Positions 57,078 through 64,000 of a DNA stretch of 64,000 bases are shown here, one piece after another. The stretch comes from Knufia peltigerae (taxonomy: Eukaryota > Ascomycota > Eurotiomycetes > Chaetothyriales > Trichomeriaceae), in NCBI GenBank assembly GCA_030247855.1, contig JAPDRN010000102.1, positions 1 through 64,000 of the forward strand. The letters run 5' to 3'. Numbering within the stretch: position 1 is the first letter of the stretch; the number at the start of each line of letters is the position of its first letter. A program made the translations under genes and the position numbers. The notes under the pieces were generated by a model, which was not told the DNA's origin, made no database searches, and saw nothing but the letters and a program-made list of their open reading frames with translations.

Positions 57078-57828
57078 GGGAGAGTAAGCAGAGATCGAAT
57101 CTCCATACTCTTTTTGTTGGGGGATGACAGAGTATACACACACGTGTATGGGGTTATTCGTGATCGACACCATCGAACATTACCAAAGTCGAGGATCACG
57201 GTTGCGCGCGCTTCACAATCGACGACGCTGAATGACAACACTGTCATGATCCATGTCCCGATCCAAGTCTGGCTCGCTCTCGTGCTTGAGATGGGAGAAA
57301 AAGACACTGAGAGGAAATAAGAGTCGCGTAAAAAAAAGAATGTGCGGCAGAGTTGAGGATTAATAAGTGACAAGTGATCCAATGCGGCGGCGTCATTTTT
57401 GTCTTTGATAAAACAGGGCGTTATCGTATCACGAGATTACGAGCTCGAAGTAATTAGAGAGATAGCAAAGGATGAGTTTTACTTTGGACATCTCCTACAC
57501 AGTACATCACTCTAGGTACGGAGTATGACTTTCCATATTTTTGACAACGGTAATATTTTATTGTCGTGTCACGTACCATTCTCGCAACTGTTGTTCCTAC
57601 TGGACATACAACAACAGCACGAGGACGCAGTACATAGCTTGTGTAGTTCAAGCTTCCTAACGCTCCGCCACTGTACTACAAAAGTGACATTTGACAACCC
57701 GTCAAATTCTCCGTTGCTACTTGGGTACTAAAGAACTTGGGTAAGATATACGGAGGATTACTGTACGTCAGGTACTCGTACCTGACCCAGTCAAGTCTCC
57801 AACTTCTGCAGTCGGATCAAAGCTTTCG

Positions 57829-57860
57829 ACGACGACAACAACAACAACAACAACAAACAA
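57829..57860. repeat. (CAA)n-type microsatellite
   Basis: Runs of GAC/AAC/CAA trinucleotides with one interruption. Confidence 0.85.
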
Positions 57861-58690
57861 CAAACAACACAATATCGAGTACGGTAACAGTGAAAAAGTT
57901 CGTCATCATGAAAACGATGGAGATACTCCCTGACAATCTCAATCTGTCCATTCTCGCTTGAAACTTGGACAGGCGCACCACCCCAGTCCCAATTACAATC
58001 ATACAGTTAATTACAGTACGGATGATACTCCGGTCAACTTTCATCAAAGACCTGGTCTCAAACCCCTCGTCGATCTCCAAAGCTCAACGAGCAAAGCAAA
58101 GCAAGCTACTTGGACAAGCCTCTTGCACAAACCCAAGTTTAATTGCGCCCCTCCCCTTCTTCGCGCCACCGGGCTGCTTTTTTCTTCTGGTGTGGTGAAC
58201 AAGTATTTTTGGGTGGTGGTGGGTTGGTCGTCCAATTTCCAGAGACCCCTGCTCAGTGGGGACCATCCCGTCTCAACCGGCGCACGAGGCTGTCCCAGTT
58301 TTAGAATGAACGATTCGTTAGCGACGCTCCTCCCCCAGTCTTTTGAGTGTCCATGTACAGTACTGGTACTGTACGGAGTGCTGTACAAGATAAAACTTGT
58401 ACCCACCACGAGATGTTTAGTAACCTGTGGTGTGTGTTTTCCCTTTCCCTCCCCTATATCCGTCCCATGGTTCATTTCCTTTTGGTTTGTTTCCTCTCTT
58501 TTTCCCTTTTTTCTTTTTGAATACAAAACAAAAGTACGTCCGTTCCTTCTTGAACTCACACACTCTTTTTTATCCCCTCCGTAAGGAATATCCTACTCCA
58601 TCAGTGTTTCCTCGTCGAACACATCCACTCGTTTACCACCACCACCACCACCACCAAACAACTTACAACAACCAACCGACGACGACAAAA

Positions 58691-59170
58691 ATGAAGGCAT
58701 TCTTCGCTGTCCCCGCGCTCTTTGCGGCAGCCGCAGTCGCAGACCCCAGCTGGTCATTCACCTTCACCTTCTCCGACGCCCACAGCACCTGGACGTCTTG
58801 CACCGTCGCCACGGCCGCCCCCAACGCGACCACGGCCGTGCCGACCTCCAGCGCCTGGAACCATCCCTCGGACTGGATCTCCACCACCAGCTACAACGCG
58901 ACCTACAGCTCCGGAACCAGCACCTGGGCCGTCCCCCAGACCATCTCCTACAGCGTCGGTCAGACCCAAACCAGCATGCTCGCCGCCACCGTCACCCCCC
59001 CGTCCAGCAGCGCCGGCGGCGGTGCCACCACCCCGGCCGTGGCCACCAAGAGTGCCCCCGCCTCCACCACCCAGGTCGCCCCGGCTTCGACCTTCACCGG
59101 CGCTGCCAGCCACAACAAGGTGGCAGGTGGTGCCGCCCTGGCTCTGGCCGGTCTCGCTCTGGCCTTGTAG
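58691..59170 (+). CDS. Secreted Ser/Thr-rich, GPI-anchored cell-wall type protein
   Basis: A single exon of 159 residues from the ATG at 58691. Residues 1-18 form a signal peptide ending in AVADP. The mature part is rich in Ser, Thr and Ala with Asn-Ala-Thr N-glycosylation sites (PNATTA, YNATYS), as in small wall or adhesion proteins. Near the C-terminus, after an STTQVAPASTFTGAAS stretch, comes a hydrophobic tail (GGAALALAGLALAL). That is the usual GPI-attachment signal. No Cys pattern is present apart from one Cys, so it is not CFEM. GC-rich codons leave long open frames on the other strand and in a shifted frame (see findings). Its function is unknown. Confidence 0.8.
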   Translation: MKAFFAVPALFAAAAVADPSWSFTFTFSDAHSTWTSCTVATAAPNATTAVPTSSAWNHPSDWISTTSYNATYSSGTSTWAVPQTISYSVGQTQTSMLAATVTPPSSSAGGGATTPAVATKSAPASTTQVAPASTFTGAASHNKVAGGAALALAGLALAL

Positions 59171-60484
59171 GCATGGGGAGGACAAAATGTCAACGACGAA
59201 GCAAAACTGTGAGAGGATCCCGCCTCACACGTTGTTGGCAACAAGCAAAAAAGAACCAACTTGTCCGTGCTCTTTGCAAAAGTCCCCGAGAACGAAATCC
59301 ACCCCAAGTCAATCATCAGGTCGTCAAACACACCCATCTATAGATTTTATATATACCCGACCTCCTGAGAAAGGGCAGGGAGCGATGTGATTGGGAGTGG
59401 CCGGAAGGTTGTCGATGTCGGTTGCGGAATCGAGGAGGGGTGGAACCTGGGCAATCATCATCCTACCAGCTCGATATCATTCATACCTGAAGGAACTACC
59501 TCCTAAGGAGTACTGTACCAATTGCTGTTGTTGTTGTTGTTGTTTTTGTTTTAATCCCGACCAATACCAAACTTTTGTCGTCGTGTCAATACATTGTTGT
59601 TTTACTCTGTATTGTGTACTTGTTTCACTTCTGTTGTTGTTCTGTACTTTACCTAAACAGCAAAGTCATCAGTCCCCGTGAACTCCGAAAGACCCTTCGT
59701 ATTCCGTACTTCTGTCCATCACAGTAAGTAATTCAAGCCACACCAAGATCCAAAAACAAACTGAGGTCCCTCGGTATGTGAGTACGGTACACTACAAGTC
59801 AAAACGAAGGTTGCAGGGGAAACTGTTATTTTTTTCCTCGACGGTCAGGGTGAAGGAGGTCTGAGGGTTGAGGAAGATTATCCTGTTGTGGATAACTTTG
59901 AGATTAATTATGGTGAGTCTCGCAGGTCTTGCTGCTCAACAAGCTTGGTGACTACATAATGGCTTTCCGGTTTGCTATTATGATAATCTTGGCTTGGACT
60001 GTTGGCCTGTTGGCAACGCAGACAGAGTGTGTGAGCGCATGCACTCAAAGCTGCCCTTCCAACTGCGTGGGTGATATTGACTGGTGTCTGCGCTCTGACA
60101 TGGGTCCTGGCACTCTGTCGAGTTGGTAGCTGACGCCACGTGACGTCTCACTCTCCAGCCAGCATCGATGCATGCATCGTTCCTATCATTGAATCGGGAC
60201 GGGTCCAAGGCCGGTTATGGCAGGGGTGCAACTGAACCGCGTCCGATGTCTGTCTGATCCATTTCTTAAAGTGCAGGAACATCTGCCTCACAGGAACTTG
60301 AGAAGTTCTAGGGGCCACACGCCGCTGTCTTCATCTCGTTCAATCATCATCATAACCATAATCCGTCAAGGGACGTGTGCGTGAAGCCTTGTCCAGGTTC
60401 CTTTCGATGCTGAGGTAAGCGGCCCAGCTTCCATGATACGACATCGTCTCCAGCCTTCAAGTAACCGTCTGGCCACGAGGTTGC
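59171..60484. other. Intergenic, possible small secreted peptide
   Basis: GPI-gene 3' flank with a (GTT)n run at 59524-59550, and the 3' flank of the RNase H gene. A 56-codon frame from ATG 59959 to 60129 has a signal-like N-terminus and five Cys; it is listed separately. Confidence 0.45.
59959..60129 (+). CDS. Candidate small Cys-rich secreted peptide (weak)
   Basis: The ATG at 59959 opens 56 codons. The first ~20 residues (AFRFAIMIILAWTVGLLA) look like a signal peptide or helix. The rest is Cys-rich (ECVSACTQSCPSNC, then DWC) with five cysteines. Nothing else supports expression. It could equally be a chance frame, or an exon of a larger unrecognised gene. I list it because the Cys pattern is uncommon by chance. 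Confidence 0.25.
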   Translation: MAFRFAIMIILAWTVGLLATQTECVSACTQSCPSNCVGDIDWCLRSDMGPGTLSSW

Positions 60485-61030
60485 TCAACAAGCAACGCCC
60501 AAGACTTTCGAAAATTCTTCTTGATCAGCCATAGTGGCAGCTTGCTTTGCCAGTGCATCAGCTGTGCTGTTCCACTCTCTTGGGATTTTCCAGAAGAGAA
60601 CTTGTAATCCCCGGTCACCAGCCCGCTGTAGCTCTGCCAGGTACAACTCCCAAAGATCTCGGTTCTTGACTGGTTCACCCCTCGATGTCCTCCATCCGTT
60701 GTTCTGCCAAGAATGAATCCTCTGCGTAGCGCAGTCAACCACGTATGAAGAGTCGGTCGCAATGACAAGTCTCTGGATGCCCTCGCCAGACCAGGCACGA
60801 AACTGGAGAATTGCAATGGCGGCTCGCAGCTCGGCACGATTGCTCGTTTGCGGCTCACACGTCCCTCGTGGGCCGTTGAGCTCTAGTCTGAAAGACGAAT
60901 GCCCGGCTGGCGAGGTCGTGGTGCCAGGGCGGAAGACGAACGCGCAACCGGCCCTTGCTTGGTCGGTGCCATTCCCAAGGCAAGCGCCGTCAGCAAAGAT
61001 GAGGCACTCGCGGTTATTTGTGCAGCGAAG
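60485..61030 (-). CDS. RNase H-type protein, 5' end unresolved
   Basis: The frame 61030-60485 encodes an RNase H fold with all four catalytic acids: Asp in IFADGACLGNG, Glu in SNRAELRA, Asp in VIATDSSYVVD and Asp in STADALAKQA. It cleaves the RNA strand of RNA-DNA hybrids. The WNSTADALAKQAA helix and KNRDLWELYLAEL are family-like. No ATG opens it. A TGA at 61031 precedes the domain, and the same frame is open beyond it up to about 61216. Either an intron removes the TGA (a GTGGGA donor near 61069 and an AG just before TGCCTC would restore the frame) or the gene is truncated. A spliced start upstream is likely. Confidence 0.72.
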   Translation of the reverse strand, partial: LRCTNNRECLIFADGACLGNGTDQARAGCAFVFRPGTTTSPAGHSSFRLELNGPRGTCEPQTSNRAELRAAIAILQFRAWSGEGIQRLVIATDSSYVVDCATQRIHSWQNNGWRTSRGEPVKNRDLWELYLAELQRAGDRGLQVLFWKIPREWNSTADALAKQAATMADQEEFSKVLGVAC

Positions 61031-61216
61031 TCAGCGGACTGACGGTATGGTAGCAGTGGATGGTTTTCCCACTGTGAAGAGGGAGTCGGGGCTCTCAAGC
61101 TCATTTGGAGGATGAAACTGTGTGCCGTTGGAGCCTATTTCAATGGGGGGAAAAGAAAAAAGGAATACCATCTTGTTCCTGAACAGATCACCGATACCGC
61201 TAGGACACACAGTCAA

Positions 61217-62065
61217 CCGTGAGCGACCTGGCCTACGGAAAGCTGAGGGCGAGGACTGTGCGACGTTTGTTGAAGCGAGACGGACCAGAAGCAGAGTGTG
61301 TCACTTCTTGCGGAGTTATCGTCCGTTGAATACGACCATGCCCGAATCGGCCGAACCCTTTGGCGTAATAAACTGCAGTGCGCATTTCCCAGTCACAACT
61401 TTACAGTGCAACAAAACCTCCATAGTATGTACGGCCAAGTGGGAAATTAGCAACATTGCACCATTTTTATTACTGCTCCGTACTTCCCGTGCCTGGTCCT
61501 AGACTTATGCTTGCATGATTGGTCGCGTCCCCTGAAATCTACTGTAAAGAAGCCGAAATTTGTACCCGTACAGTACCATTATGGAGTCAGACAATCGCCA
61601 AGTTGAAGCTTAATCAAACGCTCCTCGCTTCCCGGCCCGTTGGCGTTTTGTGATGCTCGTAACAAATCCAGCGACATGACGAGACGTACCTACAATACGA
61701 CACAGTGAGTCCCCTCCGTACAGGAGTATCCGTATGCAGGACGGAATACAGTCAAGACGCTCATTCTCCGCACTGCCATAGAAAGCATCCCGTCAAGTCT
61801 TGTTGTATGCTGTTTTGAGATCATCTCCTCCTCAAACCCGTGCCTAATATCAATTACAAAAGCTGGTCTATATCCTTCCGGAGTATTTCATTTCTTAGAC
61901 AAAGATCCTCCCGTGACAAATCCTGAAATAGAATGACCATCCTCCAAAACGGATGTGGCAACTCGGGGATCAAAATTCTTGATGAGTATAACGCTACTCC
62001 AGGTATTCATTGCTCTACTAAAACCTATCAGTAGTCGAATCTTTCAACCTTTAAAAACTAGTCCT
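61217..62065. other. Intergenic, no gene seen
   Basis: This lies upstream of the RNase H gene and downstream of the second RhoGEF. It may hold the RNase H first exon. No other coding signal is seen. Confidence 0.4.
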
Positions 62066-64000
62066 TCACTTTGTTGAATACAAAATGTTGCGAAACCCTT
62101 CAGCAGACAACCCCTTCAGTAACCCAAAAGGATTACTCCATCGTTTCTTCTTACTGCCCAATACTTGTTCCGCGCTTTCATACTGTCCAGGTCGTTCTTT
62201 GTCATCCGCATAGAACATTTCCGCGGGATCTTCAGGTCCTAATTCAGGTGTTGAACGTTGCATTGATCGCTTCTGTCTTGAGCCTTTGTTCAACAAACTG
62301 CCCTCGCCCTGTGAGAAGGAGAGCTTCTTGGCTCCGCTGCCTATCATCCGACTGACCACACTTTCCATGGTGTCGAGCTCGGGTAATTCATGCGACTTCT
62401 TTCTGGTGGGCGCAGCATCATCCACACTATCTTTGCGCACCTCGAAGATTGGTACAGACTGCTTGGACTTGCTTCTCCTGCTCTCCGTAAATGCTTCGTA
62501 TGATTTTCGGCTGGTCAGCGACAGGCTACCAGAGCGTCTTGAGAACGGAGCGTGAATCGATGCTAAACTCAGCTTGCGAACCAGTGATCCTGCCGAAGCT
62601 CGAATGATCTGGCCACCCAGCGATCCACTCATGCCAGGAAACGGCAATTTGTCTTTTGTCCACACATCGCTGAGACTTGTCTCGAGCCTGGCACGGACCG
62701 ATCTTTTGGGCGTCAGCACAATTGGACGGTGTGACGACATGTGTGACTGGGATCTATTGATTGCTGTGGTTGTTGTTGGCTGTCGAAAATCGTGCAAGTC
62801 TTGAGGATTGTGTGTGTTCTGTATAATGACCTGGCAGATATTGGCACGATTCCCCACGGTCCCTGCTCGTTGAACTGAGGGCTGCCTAGCTAGGGTAGAA
62901 CTTTGCTGACCATAGATCATGCCAATAGACTTCAAGTCGAGTCCGACAGAAGAAGGGACTTCGTTCAGGCGCTCCTTTGTCTTTCTACTCTGATGTTCTT
63001 TGCTTGACATGCCATCCTTCCAAACTTGCTCCTCCGTCATAGAGCAGGCACTGAAAACGAATTCGTGGAGGTAACTGTTGGCTTCATAGCAGATTTTCCA
63101 GGTATGTAAAGCTGAATGGCATTGGAGTCCTATCGTTGATCAATTGTGTCCTGCAACTCATGTAGAATTAGAATTACTCACCTCGACCATCACTTGCGGA
63201 GCAAACTGTCAAAACAGAAAGAGGCAATACGGCAACTACCTCGAAAGTCGGGCTTGCAGTGGTGGGTTGAGCAATCATCAGACTGTTTTCGAACAATACG
63301 CAAAGAGCGTAACAGCCATCGACTCGAGTCTTTGTCTGCCAGGTAACATGTAAAACACCACAGAGTCGGATGTCACCCAGGAACCGGAAATGCTCAGGGC
63401 CCATCAACACTTTTCCGTAACTGAGCTTCGATTGAAGTGCCCATCGTCGTTGCACTTGTGCACGAGTCTCGTGATTATCCGTGGCTTGATTGACAGACTG
63501 AACGAGCGCCTTCAAGTATTTCAGCGTATCCTCAACTTCGATATGAGTAATGGGACAATCAGCAACAGGAGTATGTTTCAAGAGATCATCGAACAGTAAT
63601 GGATATTTCGTCACTCTTTGAATGGGTTTGATGAGAAGGTCACCAACTGTAAGACCTTTCTTGTCGTGCTTGTGCCTATACTCCAGTGCCAAGAGGGACC
63701 TGGACAATGACTCGATCCCAGACTCATACGTGGACCACAAAGTCGGTGCGTGTCGTTGCAACTCGTGCGCGATCAAGCTGTGATTAGCACAATATTCTTC
63801 ATAGACAGAAAAGTCGTGGAGAAAATCTCTGAACACCGTCGCGACGTCAGAAACGTCCCTCGGATCGGCACACCCTAAATAAGGTCGACCACGGCTGAGC
63901 TCGGAAGAATCCAATGAGCTGCGAGTGTGCCTGTGACCTCGACTGGGTTTGAAGGGTGCATTTGATTCCATACTACGCCAGCGCCGGTGTCGCTGTGGCG
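62066..64000 (-). CDS. Second RhoGEF, C-terminal part (cut by window edge)
   Basis: Exons 64000-63182 and 63129-62066 are joined by a 52-nt intron in phase; the frame runs off the right edge without a stop. The visible N-terminal part holds the later half of a DH domain: FRDFLHDFSVYEEYC, then LLIKPIQRVTKYPLLFDDLL, the CR3 core of Dbl-type exchange factors. A PH-like region follows (GYALCVLFENSLMIAQ-type strand, then LQCHSALHTWKICYEANSYL). The last ~270 residues are disordered, rich in Ser, Arg and Lys, ending RNILYSTK. Like other fungal RhoGEFs it likely activates a Rho-family GTPase. The part of the DH domain beyond 64000, and the real start, cannot be seen. Confidence 0.85.

Larger units (their letters stand above)
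56518..58690. other. Intergenic, no firm gene
   Basis: This 2.2-kb spacer holds a (GAT)n run at 56791-56818 and an 18-bp palindrome at 57060-57077. It also holds TACGGAGTA at 57517 and CAA/CAC trinucleotide runs at 57829-57860 and 58634-58656. The part before 58691 is pyrimidine-rich and likely the 5' UTR of the GPI-protein gene. A 208-codon frame at 57958-58584 looks like leader read-through. Confidence 0.5.

Noticed and set aside
57958..58584. 208-codon frame before the GPI-protein gene
   Set aside because: Phe/Pro/Ser-rich read-through of pyrimidine-rich DNA, with no conserved block.

Overview
The window looks like nuclear DNA of a filamentous ascomycete (Pezizomycotina). Most genes carry one to four short GT-AG introns of about 46-140 nt with CTRAY-like branch points. 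Intergenic spacers are long and AT- or pyrimidine-rich. The gene set (NoxA-type NADPH oxidase, Hsp104, Rtc3-like SBDS-fold protein, DUF7727 protein, fungal DH-domain RhoGEFs, F-box protein, GPI-anchored Ser/Thr-rich wall protein) is typical of moulds. A Eurotiomycete such as a black yeast is my guess; no marker in the window settles it.

Layout, left to right. 1-9 kb: a small putatively N-myristoylated protein (+), a single-exon HSP104 (-) and a five-exon P-loop sulfotransferase-like gene (-). 9.3-15 kb: a very long RhoGEF (-). 15-20 kb: an EBP-type sterol isomerase (-) and an F-box gene (+) head to head. 20.6-24.3 kb: a multi-pass Golgi-type membrane protein (-) and a conserved 221-aa protein (+). 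24.3-30 kb: a gene-poor island with decayed Ty1/copia, hAT-like and Ty3/gypsy pieces and several microsatellites. 30-37 kb: an arrestin-domain protein with a PY motif (-) and a TM9/EMP70 protein (-). 37-45 kb: aldehyde dehydrogenase, alpha/beta hydrolase and a Psr1-like HAD phosphatase, all (-). 46-54 kb: cytochrome P450 (-), Rtc3-like protein (+), NoxA (-). 56-64 kb: DUF7727 membrane protein (+), GPI-anchored protein (+), an RNase H gene with an unresolved 5' end (-), and the C-terminal part of a second RhoGEF (-) cut by the right edge.

The genes do not form an obvious biosynthetic cluster. Several do fit loosely into polarity, signalling and trafficking: two RhoGEFs, NoxA (a Rac-regulated oxidase in fungi), an arrestin adaptor, TM9 and Golgi membrane proteins, and a Psr1-like phosphatase. 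That link is inference; the sequence shows only proximity.

The most unexplained signal is a short motif, TACGGAGTA/TACTCCGTA. By eye it occurs at 15 separate places, sometimes as overlapping copies and twice as the perfect 18-bp palindrome GTACTCCGTACGGAGTAC. All copies lie outside the coding sequences I could define. Chance would give about 0.5 occurrences of a given 9-mer on both strands of 64 kb.
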